Shown piece after piece: positions 23,565-36,380 of a stretch of 64,000 nt of DNA. The stretch spans positions 14,122,148 to 14,186,147 of the forward strand of contig CM061914.1 in assembly GCA_031002005.1 (NCBI GenBank), written 5' to 3'. A model generated the notes under the pieces. That model was not told the DNA's origin, searched no databases, and saw nothing but the letters and a program-made list of their open reading frames with translations. The DNA comes from Vandiemenella viatica (taxonomy: Eukaryota; Arthropoda; Insecta; Orthoptera; Morabidae). Each line of letters starts with the position of its first letter. The stretch's first letter is position 1. The position numbers were made by a program, and so were the translations under genes.

Positions 23565-24299
23565 CAGCGGTTCCCAACCCATGGGTCGCGATCCACTAGT
23601 GGGTCGCGGAACAATCGAAGTTTTTATCACAAACATATATCTTTTATTTCATCTATTCAAAAAATATAACACAATTTTTTAAAATTGCAATAATCATGAA
23701 AGCTATTAGCTTAAATTAAAACTTTGTGAGAAAAAAAAGTTTTCTTAAGCAGTCAGCCGGTATTATGCAATAACCTCGTTGTGAGATATAGCAGCGGCGG
23801 CAATCGCGCAATCGTTATGGCACCCCTGAACACCCCCTCTCCCGCCCCACTCTAGAGCGAAGATGCGCGTGCGTACCACCTGCAATTTTACTTCTCTCAT
23901 TGTCATTTTCTTGTTTATTCTTGAATCAAAAGTTTTTGATGAAAACTTAATCTGCTTTGTGAGAGTGAGTTATTGTGTGCGTTTTGTTTTTATTTAGAGT
24001 AGATTTAATGTGATTAATCGTGGAATTTCATCAGTCAACTTGATGACGTGATGGTCTGTGCAGCCACCTCCCGGCCTATAATATGTTTCTTGTTTTATAT
24101 ATTATCAATTCTTGTTTTTGTTGATAGTATATCCTTTGTACGAAAATTTACCTTTTCGTAGGATAGGATAATCGATAGCGTATCAAGGTCATACAACAGT
24201 TCCCATTCTGATATTAAATACACTCTTGTATTAGGTGGATCGCGAAAATTTTTTTTACTTAAAAGTGGGTCGTTTACCAATATAGGTTGGGAACCGCTG
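23565..24299. mobile_element. Charlie-like hAT MITE, copy 1
   Basis: 735-bp element beginning CAGCGGTTCCCAACC and ending GGTTGGGAACCGCTG, perfect inverted termini, with an exact 8-bp target duplication TATTATAC (23557-23564 and 24300-24307). The interior includes gtgggtcgcgg-type subterminal motifs and no transposase. The right about 300 bp matches copy 2 (57549-58432). The termini resemble Charlie/MER hAT elements. Confidence 0.93.
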
Positions 24300-24307
24300 T
24301 ATTATAC

Positions 24308-25423
24308 TAATGTGCTGGTGATGGCTGGATTTATTGAATACTATTCATTACTATCTCTGACCATGTCAGTACTGTGAATTTAAATTGGAAAGTTGAGCAG
24401 CTAAAAAGTAACTTTTAATTTAGCCCTTTAAAATTAAATATGGCCACCTAGTGCTTATTAAAATTTTAATTTCAAACTCCATGGAGTAGTAGAAAAGTTT
24501 ACAAAATCACTGTTCAGAACATTTATCACTTAATTTAATATTTAGTTTTTCCGTTTTACACAGTACTGATCGTAATTTTGTAGACTCCCATCCTATATAC
24601 AGGATACAGGATATCTTTTAGGAAAACAAACACTCATCCATACATCACTAATCCCGCCTTAAGTCTTTAATAAATTCCACCAAAGTTTAGACATCAAACG
24701 AGTCCTTGATCTGAGGTAGTTTTCTCCAAAATTTCAAAGTCCTCACATACCCTTCCTACCTGGTCAAAGTTTGAATTCTTTGATAACCCAACATGACTGC
24801 TCAACCATCACCACACTCACTGACAATATAACTCCTGCCCTCAGAATATCAGGTGAGGTTATCTTAGTCCTCGACTTATAGGCCAGCCCCGAGAACCTAG
24901 TTCTAACTCAGTTTTGTTGCTTTCAATCTGGATTTTTTCCCATCATGTGACTCAGCTATCTCGTGTAAAAATTTCAGGTATTTCCGAAACTTTCAATAAT
25001 CTTTTTCAAATTTTTATACGATGTAGTTCCGAAAATTTTATACACTTTTTATTCTTAGATCATTTGTGAAATATGTATTTGTTCTCTAATGACAATAATC
25101 AAAATTTTTTGATGCTTTTGCTTGTTATAAAGTTTAATGAAAACATCAAATTTAACTATTAAAACTATCCATCAAATCCCTCTTGTATTATCACTTCTAG
25201 TTTCATCTTCTGAAGTCATCTCAAGTAGCTACAAGCAATTTCATTGTTTCTACACCCTGTCCATGTCATTCAAGCCATTACAATAAGATTCAAAATTACA
25301 TATTTTCCCTTGACTTTCCAATGAAATACTTAATCCAACAAATTTTCATCTTTTATGTATAACTAGAATTCATAAAAAATATTACAATTAAATATTAGAA
25401 ATCTTATAATGATTCTTTTACAG
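24308..25423. other. Intron 2, 3' part; unassigned
   Basis: AT-rich; no recognised element. It ends at the exon 3 acceptor (gattcttttacag). Confidence 0.5.
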
Positions 25424-25569
25424 GCTTTTATTCATGTCTCTACATCTTTCTGCCATTTGGATCAACCCGTGTTAGAAGATAAGTTGTACCCATCAAAGGC
25501 AGACCCTGACAAAATAATCGACATTGTCTCGTGGATGGATGATGAACTCCTGTCAGTTTTGACGCCAAA
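25424..25569 (+). CDS. Fatty acyl-CoA reductase, coding exon 3
   Basis: Starts in phase 0 after CAG (25421-25423) and ends after two bases of a Lys codon before GTAAGG (25570). It encodes AFIHVSTSFCHLDQ, the conserved FAR strand with the active-site Ser/Thr (HVSTxF/Y), then LEDKLYPS and ISWMDDELL-like residues (IVSWMDDELLSVLTP) leading to the TPK that precedes the catalytic Tyr exon. Join to exon 2 (LDNLQ|AFIHVS) is the usual FAR order with nothing missing. Codon use is AT-rich, unlike exons 1-2. Confidence 0.9.
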
Positions 25570-25894
25570 GTAAGGAGTAGAAAAGTAATATTTTCTTTTT
25601 TAAAATAATTTATTCTAGAATATTCTAATTTAAATGAGCTATTAATTTTATCACATTGTCATGACCAGTTATTTAACATTTCTGTAAATGTAGAGTTTTC
25701 ACACATCAGAAGTTTTGCATGTAACTGAAATTTTATTTATACTCTAGCAGTGCCCATGACTATGCCCACTTGTGTCAGTTTCTCCTCACCTAGTAACTTA
25801 CCACCATTAATTTACTTAAGATTGGCACAAATTTGATGATGAATCAACATCAGCGCTAAATATCAATAAAATGGGAAAGCAAAAAAAGAAATCT

Positions 25895-26345
25895 ACATAG
25901 TTACATACACCATGATGGAATTACGTCTTCACGGCTGTACCGCCTGATCGTGTTGTGAAAACACAATATTTCGACGACTAGCTCCGTCGTCTTCCTCGGG
26001 TGAAAAAACATCTGTACTTGTCAGCCGACTGACAGATACCGAGACAGATCAGGTGCCGCACTTCCTTACACGCCCAACGGCTCTGTTTGCAGCCTGTGCC
26101 CGGTGGCTGGCTGCCAATGGACATGGCTGTAGATTTTAGTTGTGGGCCATGAAACCTACAATATTCAATAGAGATAGTGGGTTATGCCTTAGTGAGTTGT
26201 GGAAACCAGCATAGGCGAAACTCTGCAGAGAGCGTGGTACCTCTGTCCAGCTGTCACCACGCCATAGATGGCTCCATGTTAGGATCTGGGACTCAACGAA
26301 GATCTACAGGCACGCCCACCGGCATCTGACCACCGTACGTGAGCC
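25895..26345 (-). mobile_element. GC-richer repeat with a hammerhead-like motif, possibly Penelope-like
   Basis: A compositionally distinct block between AT-rich flanks. It contains the hammerhead-like motif at 25969-26000. No ORF is recognisable. Attribution to a Penelope-like retroelement rests only on the known occurrence of such motifs in that group. Confidence 0.35.
25969..26000 (-). other. Hammerhead-ribozyme-like core motif 1
   Basis: Minus strand reads CCCGAGGA, then a perfect 6-bp stem GACGAC/GTCGTC around GGAGCTA, then GAAA. This follows the CUGANGA-stem II-GAAA order with one change in the first box. A following hairpin (TTGTG-TTTT-CACAA) could be stem III. A cleavage-site triplet in the canonical position is not evident. 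Confidence 0.4.
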
Positions 26346-26706
26346 GCAAATTTAATCAAAAAGACTTATTTTACTGGTAACTACAGTCTTTTAAATTGAA
26401 TTAGTTGGTCTGTCAGAATTATTGCAATTTGAGGTATCAACACATCTTACCTTGTGCTATTTCACAGTGGCATTGCATCAGTAATATGGGAACCCCAACT
26501 TCTGATATAAATTTATAAGAAGGCACTGCCAATAAAGCCAAAGTGTTAAGGAACTCCAAGGAATAAGTGGTACATTGTGCAGTATCCAAAACACTGTCCA
26601 CCAGTAAATATTCTACAATTTCACTTTGCACATGCAACATCATTTTTTTATTTGTTAAACATTTTGTAGTCAGTGCTAAAATTGCTTGTGTCAGCACATG
26701 AAATTT

Positions 26707-27330
26707 ATGAACAGATCATACATAAACTGACTGAGAGAGAAACAAAACATAAGCGATCAACATGACAGAAAAAAGTAAATACGTATGGCATTGTTGGCTG
26801 GGAGATCTTAAAGAATTGTTGAACCTCAGTACGTCCAGGTGGGCTCACGATGAAACGCAATTCTTAAAAATTCCCACCTCACAGGGATTTGAAATAACGA
26901 CCAGACCGTGAACTATTGAAAACAACCATCTAAATCATTGAGCCAACAGACCACTAACCAATATAATGTTCGAGAGACTTGCACAATCTATCTGTGCGTC
27001 TGTCACTGTTCAGTTACTTTTCAAAATTTCACAACGAAATATGATATTTATCCCCATGTCCTTCCTAATGGTACATAAAATTTCATCAAGACAGGATTCA
27101 TTGTTTAGTCATGAAAGCATAACAAGCAGACAGACTTAATTTCACATGTATAATATCATATCAGTACGAGTCAGAATATTAGGAACAGTAAATTAGTAAT
27201 TAGGAAATCTATACTCATCATACACAAACTAATTGCAAGAGAAACAAAGCCTGAGCAACTAGTATAACATAAAAAAGTATATACGTATAGGCATTTTGGC
27301 TGGGAGATCCTGAAGGACTGTTTCACTGTT
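26707..27330. repeat. Two related units about 500 bp apart plus a shared dispersed repeat
   Basis: About 26707-26830 and 27213-27325 are diverged direct copies (ggctgggagatc blocks). Between them, 26860-27100 resembles 55960-56155 (cttttcaaaatttca...atttatcc) and contains a degenerate reverse B-box. Probably an old tRNA-derived element family. Confidence 0.5.
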
Positions 27331-27439
27331 TACACTGTCCACAATGGATGAGGAAGTGTCAGGTGCATTAAAACTTAAATTTTCATCTGGAACTCACGAT
27401 GTTCCAGATTTTTCTATGCAGTACTTTATTTTCTAGCGA

Positions 27440-28330
27440 AATATTTCCAGATAGGTTTAAAACAGCAAAAGTAAAACTCGTCTTCAAAAATCTTGGAAGG
27501 GCTACTTCACAAAAGAGTTTTTAACTTTTTAGAACATAATAAATTATTCTCAGGTGATCAACAGAGATTTAGGAAGAATGAATTAAGTGTAATAACACTT
27601 CTTTTTTCATTTTATACACAAATCTTACATACACTAGATGTGAAAGGGCATGCATCTGGATCTCTCAGAGGTATTTGATATCATTGGCCTAAATATCCTG
27701 CTTATAAAATTAGAACTGCTTGGAGTCAAAGGAGTAGCTGAGGATTGTGGAATGTTGTTTTAAGACAAACAACAGTGCAACTATGTGCACTCAGATTGCA
27801 ATACCGAATGCTGAAAGGGTCAGTTCTAGGGCATATGCTGTCTTTAGTATAAATAAAGGATCTAGAAACAAGTAGCTTCCAAAAGTGTATTAAATTTGTA
27901 GATGCTACCAGCATATTAATGAAAGAATGTACAATAGAACAATCAACTAAAAATATTGAAGTCTGTTCTAAAAACTACTTTTCGGGAAATAAGCTAATAA
28001 TAAACATAGAAAAAATACATGTCATACATTTTGAGAGAAAAAAAATAATTTAGGCACTCCAGTACCTTCAGTAAAAACTCTATGATGAATTACTTAAAAA
28101 TGTAGAAAAAAGAAATTTTTGGGTATTTGGCTACAAGATAATTACAATTGAACACACACATTGAATGCATTTGTAAAAACTAAATACCATCTGCTATATG
28201 ATGAGAATATTAGTTTGTTGCGTATTGAATAAAACAATTAGGAATATTTCTTTTATTTATCTGAACTTATTGTTAATGTATGGCATTATATTCTGGGGAA
28301 ACTCCCCACCAACCAAATCTTAGTCTTAAA
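27440..28330 (+). mobile_element. Highly decayed LINE (RT region)
   Basis: Broken frames keep EGLLHKRVFNFLEHNKLFSG (27493) and later a VLG block, KFVDATSILMKE (a lost FADD box, about 27893), YFSGNKLIINIEKIH, and YGIIFWGNS near 28286. The last segment matches YGIIFWGLS in LINE F. No functional protein is possible. Confidence 0.65.
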
Positions 28331-29021
28331 TCAGAAGTGAAGGTAGTGAAATATTGTATAAAGTATTATTTCTACACATATAATTATAACATGTTCTTTG
28401 TCTTTATCATACTTGTACACTGTTAACTTGTGTTTAGTCACAGACTAAATAAAATGTGTGTGTGTGTGTGTGTGCAGACATATCCCGTATCATTTGTATT
28501 TTGTACTGTATATGATGTTAAAGGACTAGGATAAGGAAGGAAGACTAAGGAAATAAATAGATCTGATGTGAATTCTGTCTCTGTCCTGGGTAAACCTTGT
28601 TATATATTGGTAATCTCACCTAAACCATTTAGAAAGGGGCCTATCACCTGCCATGTATATAATAAATAACTTTGGTAAACATTTTCTTGTTAATAAATCA
28701 CTTTTCAACTTCCAAAGTTATTTTTTTTTTTTTTTTGGCAAAGGATATAAGATATAAAAAACTTAATTTCTCAAACTTAATGCTACATTCATTTCCACTT
28801 ACAAAGCTTAAAATTATATCAGTTTGAAATATGGTTTGCATACACTAAGAATTTTTGAAAGGGAGATATTTAAATTTCAAGTTGTATTACTGCATGTGCT
28901 TGGGTGAAGAGAACAAAGGAAAAGTACAAAATCTAAAATTATCAATTAAGGAAAAAAGTTATCCCTGATTTTAATATCACAGGTTGTTGTCAACATAGGT
29001 AGATGCGTTCTTAATCAAATT
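28331..29021. other. Intron 3, AT-rich spacer with a (TG)n run
   Basis: A (GT)n microsatellite at about 28455-28475 and a T run near 28722-28736. Nothing else recognised. Confidence 0.5.
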
Positions 29022-29271
29022 GGCATAATCAGGGCCGGCCTTAACCATGTAGGCGCTCCGGGCGAGTCATGCATCTGGCGCCCTTTTATTTTTTATTATA
29101 ATATTTTTTAAAAAATATTTTGAATTTTGTACCATATTTTTTACTGAAATAATATAATACTACAAACATGTATTTATTATTAGTAATAATAACATTTTAT
29201 ACACATATTCTCTAAACAATTTCATTTAGTCATGAAACATTAAATGAAAAACAAAAATTAAAACAATGAAA

Positions 29272-31876
29272 CTAAAACCTTACTTTTCTAGCTTTTTTGT
29301 CAGCAAACTCTCTTATAAGACTGGCAAAATCTAGGTTTTCTGCAACTTGATTTTCAATGGACAGCGAGGCTAAACTAGTTAATCTTGTTTGACACATTGT
29401 AGACCGCAAGTACGTTTTAATCAGTTTTAGTTTAGAAAAACTGTGTTCGCCACTTGCAACAGTCACTGGTATTGTTAACAGAATACGCAGCGAAATCCAG
29501 GTGTTGGGGTATAACTCTTGAAGATTGTACTTTTTGATAAAGTTTAATGTTTCAATAGGTGTTGCCTGATTGTCTTCGAGATAGTGCTGGAGACCTAAAA
29601 TTTCATCGCACAATAAATCTCCATCAATGTCAGATTTAAAGTTGATCGTTAACTTTTCTTGCAGTACAGAACAATGTCGCATTAGTTCTTCTTTATTTTG
29701 ATTTTTTTTAATGTTAAACAAGAAATTCCACGTTGCAGAGAAATCTTGCATCTGTTGAAATCTTTCCGTCATAGATATAAGCACGGTGTCCAAAAGAGCA
29801 TTAAAAAACTCTACTTCAAACCTTTTTTTTGGGTCAGTTATTGGTTCATCAACAGCCTCTTCACCCGGTCTACGTTTAATGCGTCTTAGTCGAGTTTGTG
29901 GTTTGAAAACTGGTTGCGTGTCAAGCTCCGATGCTAATTCAGTTGCTGTTACAATAGCCTGTTCGAGACCTGTTTGTCTATATGTTTTCAAATAAGAGCA
30001 ACATTTATCGAGCATTTCAGTAAAGTCAACAAAGTTGATTTTAGATGACTGACTGGCTTTGCTCACAACATTAATTTGAAAAAGAACATCATACCATATT
30101 ATGAGAGAAACAATAAAGCTGAAATCTTTTATTTGTCCTGCCAGCGTGGTCGCTTCGTATGACGTCGAGGCATCGCTTTGTTTGGTAACGTCGGCAAGGA
30201 AACCAAAGCATCATGCATATCACATAATTGATAACGAACTGCTTTGACGCTTTCAATTCCAGCTTCCCAGCGCGTGTCACTTAAATTTTTCAGGGTGTAT
30301 ATTTTCAAATGATCGGTCAAAATTTTCCATCTATTTACCGATCCTGCAAATAAATTAAACATTTTTTGTAAAATTCCGAACAGGGTAACGGATTTTACCG
30401 ATGATTTTGCCGCATCGCATAGTACTAAATTGTAACTATGGCATCCACATGGTACAAAAAAAGCTAGCGGATTTATGTCCATAATTCTTTTCTGTACGCC
30501 TTTATTTTTTCCCTTCATGTTTGCGCCATTATCATAACCCTGTCCTCTGCAGTTGTTAATGTCAAGACCATGATCACTCAATGTTTTTAAAATACTTTCT
30601 GTGAGACCTGCACCCGTTGTATCTACTATTTGCAAAAATGAAATAAAATATTCTTTTATGCTAACGGCATCCTCTGTTATGTCGGCGCATCTTAATGTGA
30701 TCGAAAGTTGCTCCTTATGACTTATATCAGGAGTACAATCAGCTATGATTGCGTAATACTTTGAATCCTTTATACGAGATACTATGGTAGAGATAACTTT
30801 TGATGCCATGATTTCTATTAATTCATTTTGTATATTTTTGCCACAATAATGGACAGCCAAATCACCGTTCACTGCCTTTCTAACATGCTCTTCCATGACG
30901 GGGTCAAATTTCGCCATTAATTGCACAAGGCCTAAGAATTTTCCGTTATTTGGAGTAAATAATTTATCGGATGACCCTCTGAATGCCATGTTGTTTTCAG
31001 CCAAATACAAGGTTATGTGCATCAATCTTTGAAGCACATTGTTCCATCGTAATCTTTCTTTAGAAATTACCCGCTGTTCTCCCTTGTCAATAGTTGAACC
31101 AGCTTTGAACCTGATTTCAGCTTCAGTCCATTGAATAAATGCTTTTTTATGTGCAGGACTATTTTCATGCACTTTCAAAGCTTCACTTAAATGTTTCCAT
31201 TTTTTGAAACCTTCAGTAGTAGTCAAATTTGCAGTTGACTTTAAACCAAACAATCGACAACAAAAAAAAAAGACACTATCGTTTGATATTGAATAAACTA
31301 ACCACCGACGTCTGATAGTTTCTTCGTTTGGAAGCTTTCTTGAGTAATAAGTTGAAGAGAAATGACGCCCATTTTGATCTTTCGGAAAATTATTTAAATC
31401 TACTTGCGAGGGCCCAAACAAAATAATGTGATCTATATTGCTCGCATTAAGTACTTTTGGCCATGTAGCTACATCAGAAACATTGTATTCTTTTATTCCA
31501 TGTTGATGTATGTTGATACCTTTACCAGCCAGAGGGGTCATATCTTGGTTTGACTTACAGACAACTCAGACGGTTCATTTAAAGATTTAATGGGCTGGTT
31601 AATTTGGTCACCTTGAATAGATAAGTGTGTAGTTTTAGTGCCTAATTGTTCAGATTCTAAAGAAATATTAACCATAACTTGGCTATCGGATTCTGATGTA
31701 AAAGTGGTGATACACGATTTGGTATCTGAAGTACTGGCCTTAGAAATTCCTTTCAAGTATTTATTCATATTCATATGTTTTTTAGCTTGATCAAAAACTT
31801 TGTCTTTTTCCGCTTTTCGTTTACGATTTTCTGAACCAGAAAGCTTTTTTTTAATTATTTCTTTATTTTCTGCCAT
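29272..31876 (-). pseudogene. hAT transposase, ZMYM1-like, nearly intact
   Basis: Three minus-strand blocks cover the whole protein, about 850 residues. Block 1 (31876-31538, 112 codons) is a basic N-terminus (SGSENRKRKAEKDK). Block 2 (31541-30129) has a TTF-type zinc-finger region (FFCCRLFG...HENSPAHKKA), then the DUF4371 RNase-H-like core with IIADCTPDISHKEQ (catalytic-type Asp) and GYDNGANMKG. Block 3 (30066-29272) has the hAT dimerisation domain LRILLTIPVTVASGEHSFSK. Blocks 1 and 2 overlap by ATGA in different frames. A single frameshift near 30190 separates blocks 2 and 3, and the correct frame reads through (IKDFSFIVSLIIWYDV) into block 3. Only two frame changes are needed, so this is a recently inactivated gene. 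Confidence 0.85.
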
Positions 31877-32111
31877 AATGCATCAAGTGGGGGACTGTTC
31901 TATTTCACAATGTTATTATATCTGTAACAAATAAAAAAAATCTGTAAGTAAATTTAATTATAAAAAAAAAGCATTGAGTATGTAACTGAAATATAAAATT
32001 GTTCGGACTTACCAAGAATAAAAAATAATATCACAGACAATCACGACACTCGCTTTGGTGACTGGGACTTTCCCGCAAATAAAACAGCTCAATGTCAGGC
32101 CACACTAGACA

Positions 32112-34529
32112 CAGTAGGGTTGCCAGATATGGGCTTATAATTTCCGGGACACTTCTAGGATTAAAAAGTATTTTAGTGGTATGTTTAAAGAGTGAAAAAT
32201 GTAAAATAATAAAAAATTGTATTTTAAGTAAAATCTATGCTACCTAACATATATATAGCACCTCCTTTATGTTTATTAATTAAATAATGGTTGAAACTCA
32301 ACATCAGGTTTTATGAATCAAAAAGAAAAATTCTAAATTTAAAGTAAAAATCGAGCACCTCTTTTATGCTTTTTTATATTTTGACAGATAACCAACATCG
32401 GATATTATCAATCAAAACCTCAAAAATATTAACCTTAAAAAAAACCTGAGCACATCTGTGAGGCATATTTATTATTATTATTATTATATCGTTTAGCCCA
32501 CTAAGGAGCGCGTGGAACCATTAATTTGCATTGTCCTTCTTATTCTTCTTGCTGTTCTTCTTATTTTCCCAAAACTTCCTCATCCTTTCACTGTGGGCTT
32601 GACGTCTCTCTTGTGTCCATGCATTTCTGAGTTTCAGATTTTTTGATGTAGGGCTCTTAGGGGCAAATTTATGTGAGGTGATCAATTGTCTATATTTACT
32701 GCGTGTGGATGTCAATGGGTCAAGGCTGGCTTCTGCGAGGTCCTTCTGGGTTTCTACCAACCAGCGTGCTTTGTTTTGTCGCGGACCGTTGACGATGTGG
32801 AAAATTTTCTTGGTAAGTCGTGAGTCATCCATTCGTGCTATATGTCCATAAAATTTCATGCGTCTTTTCCGTGCAAGTGAGGTGAATCTTTCGGTCAGTG
32901 AATACAGTTCTTCTGAGCTTTTGCGCATCCAGATGCCATCTTGGATTTTGGGACCGAATATTTTTCTCAGTATCTGTCTTTCTATTTTTTCTATTCCTTT
33001 GACATTTACCGTTAATGATGATGTCTCCGTCGCATACAGTGCTCCTGGAAGAACGACGGTGTGGTAGTGATGGAGTTTGGCTTTGGTGGAAAGCGATTTC
33101 TTATTGTACGTATTCCAAGTAATAGCATATGCTTTTTGCAGTTTTTCAGCGCGGTTCTTGTGGGCTTCTTTCTCAGTTCCAGTATTACCAATAATTTCTC
33201 CTAAGTACTTAAACTGTTTAACTTGTTTGATAGTGCCATATTTGGTCACGAGTGGCTTCAGGTTGGTGCTTTTGGAGTCCATATATTGCGTTTTCTCATA
33301 AGAGATTTGGAGGCCGGTTTTGATAGCTATCTCATGAAGCTTCTCTACAGCATGTTTGGCTTCCTCGACAGTTCGTGTAATTACTGTTAGATCATCTGCA
33401 AAAGCAAGGCATTTTATGTTGATTCGTTTATCCTTTGTTCCCATATATATTCCAGATATTTCTTTTTTCCATATGCTAACGATCTTGTCTAGTACCTAGT
33501 TGAACAGGGGCGGTGATAACCCGTCCCCTTGTCTTACACCAGTTTTAATTTCAAAAGATTCAGAGATTTCACCCATAAATTTCACTTTTGAAGTTGTATT
33601 TGTCAAAGTTTGTTGAATTAAATTAGTTGTTTTATTATCTACTCCATATTCGCGTAGTATACTGAACAGCGTAGTGCGGTCAATCGAATCATATGCTTTC
33701 TTAAAGTCTACAAAAGTTACCACTGTGCGGGTTGACTGACGATGTTGGAGTATCATTTTTAGGTTCCAGATCTGTTCTGTGCATGATCGGTGTGGTCGGA
33801 ATCCTGCTTGGTATTCACCAATCTTGTGTTCTGTCTGCTTCTGTGAGGCTTATTAATTAAACATAGGTACAAAATCGACATCAGGTATTATCAACAAATA
33901 AAAATTGAACATCTTTGGCTAAATCAACATCAATCAAAATTAATTTTAATCAACCACTTTTTAAAGTATTTATTACTAGAGTTTGCCATTTTCACAAGTT
34001 TTTCTCCGTTACTGCTTTGCAAAACTAATAAAATTTCTGAGCAAAACTTTTCAAAATTGATTGATTTTGCAATTCAGCAGGCAATAACTTCTCTCGCAAA
34101 GGGCGTTGCTTGTTGGAATTGACAAAACAAAATGAACTATTTTTTAAAAAAATTTACAAATTTGTTAGAAACGGGTGTTCTAAACAAATTGGCCCAGATA
34201 TTATCTTTCAGCAAATCTTTTGGAAGGACCTCAAAAATACCTTTCAGACAAGTGAAATCTGAATAAAGAAAATCAATGTAAACTGCATCTAGAATTTTCG
34301 AACTCCCAGGAAATTCAAAGAGTATTTTCCAGTCAATTTAAATTCCTCTGAATTAAGGAACAAAAGCTCGAACTGTTTGTACATTCCATCCCTCCGCTCT
34401 TGGTGAACTGAGTTTGAGAAAAAAACTATTATATGGGAATTCCGGGACAATAACGCATAATTACTGGACACGGGACCAGAAACAAAATTTTGGGACATTC
34501 CCGGATTTCCCGGCCATCTGGCAACCCTG
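32112..34529. mobile_element. TIR element nested in the hAT (carries LINE E)
   Basis: The left end agGGTTGCCAGATatggg and the reverse complement of the right end agGGTTGCCAGATggccggg are inverted repeats, and both are followed by a ccgggaca-like motif. No transposase is visible. Exact ends differ by a few bases depending on how the extra TA on the left is treated. LINE E is inserted inside. Confidence 0.65.
32465..33839 (-). mobile_element. LINE E: 5'-truncated retrotransposon with RT
   Basis: Flanked by a perfect 10-bp duplication TCTGTGAGGC (32455-32464 and 33840-33849). The 3' end is at the left with a (TAA)n tail. On the minus strand from 33839: YQAGFRPHRSCTEQIW, VTFVDFKKAYDSID (33710), TGVRQGDGLSPPLFN (33535), CLAFADDLTVITR (33405, intact catalytic Asp pair) and FKYLGEIIG. 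One stop near 33495 divides the RT. The C-terminal tail (32521) is Lys-rich. The GVRQGD/AFADD signature suggests an RTE- or R1-like lineage. Confidence 0.9.
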
Positions 34530-35029
34530 AGCTCCCACCATCACCACAACGACACTTTTATCATTCACTTGATTGAGTTCAAACGACACCGCGTGTCGTC
34601 CGACACTCGGCCGTCATTAGTTTGGATTTCTTTTTGACGGTGTGGCCGGTGTCGGGCTGGTGGATGTGGAGAAGCGCACAGAAAGATTTCAGAAATTTTT
34701 GGTCCTTGCGACTAAATGTTGTATTATCGTTACTGATTGCCTTAGAAAAGTGTCGTTTATTCAGCCTCACTTTAGGTTTATCCGACGTTCGTAAAATGTA
34801 GGTAGAATCTTGCATGTTTGCATAAACAAATAAAAGTTTTCCTCAGATGTGAAAGTCGATTTCAAGGCCCGTAAATATTGCATGCGAGATCCGGATTTTG
34901 AACCAGGAACCTTCCAGACCCGAATCACATGCCTTCTACATCTGTTTTGGGATAACAAATTTAAATGATATAGAAAAAGAATACGTTTATTTTATTATGT
35001 TTGAATGTTTATTTCTCATTACATTGACT

Positions 35030-35840
35030 CAAGTCGATTCAGCGGCGGCATTGTCTACCCTCATCTCGAAGCGATTTGGGTCATTTTTGAATCTCAGTTA
35101 CTTCGGTCGTAGTAATACTACATGCCTAAAATTTCTGTTATGTATAGATATCAGCGATCTTAGCACAAGTATTAAATTTAGTTTTGTTACTGTTCTTTCT
35201 TTGGATGTTATTAATATGCAAATTTCAGCGATTTTGTTACTTACGGACTGACTGATGATCATCAAAACTCTAAGGTACTTCCCGTAGTCTTAGAAAGCTG
35301 AAATTTGATACACAGATACCATTTTACTCATATATTATAAATAACAAAAGTCTGAAACCAGTAAATTTCCCCATAACTACCTCTTAGCTACCCATAACGT
35401 GAAATCGCATTCTAACCTAATAGCTTTATACACCTCAAATTTTCATTGCAGAGTGAGCTCACTGATTTTAACTAATGTGGTAAATTTTATTTCTTTTCTT
35501 TCTTTGGAAGTTAGTGAAATTTAAAATTTAATTTCTACCATCACACCCAGACATCAAAATTCCACTTTACTTCCAGTAATCCTAGAAACATGAATTCTGG
35601 TACGCATATATGGTTTCATCGCCAAATCATAAGAAGAGTCTAATATTGGCGTTTTTCCCCGTATTTATTTAATTACAATCCCAAAGATGAAAAATTCTGG
35701 CACATATTTGTGGGTTAATTGCTTTGCTCAAGATGGAGCTATATGCCTGAGATTTCTTTAATGCATAGAGATAAACAAGTTTCACTAACACATTAAATTT
35801 TACTTTGTTTCTATGTTTAGTTTGGAAGTTACTCATTAGC
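35030..35840. repeat. Diverged tandem repeat, period about 310 bp
   Basis: Three related units share a gcct(a/g)a(g/a)atttct...ttaaatttta(g/c)tttgttt...tttggaagtta core near 35125, 35440 and 35745. Divergence is high. No coding content. Confidence 0.4.
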
Positions 35841-36049
35841 CATTATTCACTTATGTGGCAGTTAAACCAGCGGCAATCTGCATTGCTAGGCTACGGCGCA
35901 TACTCATTATTTTAAGAGCGTGGCATTGTTACTTAGCAACGTATATTGATGTCTTCAATTCTGAAATGTTCTTATTTACCGACTTAAGAATGTAATCGTA
36001 ACATTTGAGCGACGATTCATAATAAGCGATCAACTTACAAAAAAGAAAT

Positions 36050-36252
36050 GAGATCCCAGAAAAACAATTCTTGTAAATACAGGCCAAGTCTCGTGCTCGT
36101 GTAGTGACAAAGAGTTATGAGATTATGTTCTGGGCCAAGTCTAAGCTTTATAGTGTGTATTCACTTCACTTTGTGAAACAGAATAGTCTCTCCCGGTGTT
36201 ACAGATTTTATATAGAACAAAAAAAATGGTGACTTGGCTATTAAGCATGTCA
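36050..36252 (+). repeat. Long inverted repeat, left arm
   Basis: Reverse complement of 40999-41206, estimated by eye at 80% or more. Example: the left arm has gcttta(t)agtgtgtattc and cttcactttgtgaaacagaata, and the right arm has the complement. The arms flank the CR1 LINE, so they belong to an older fold-back or long-TIR element into which it inserted. Confidence 0.8.
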
Positions 36253-36380
36253 TAATTTTTACTGAAATGGAAGGCGTAATATACTTGTGAAATTCGAAAA
36301 AGTGTGAAGGAAATCTACATCTACATATATACTCTGCAATTCACAAAATTGTGGGTGGCAGAGGGTGCTCAGCACCAAAG

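Noticed and set aside
34880..34930. Reverse tRNA-like B box (ttttgaaccaggaacc)
   Set aside because: Isolated; surrounding sequence does not fold as tRNA or match the SINEs.
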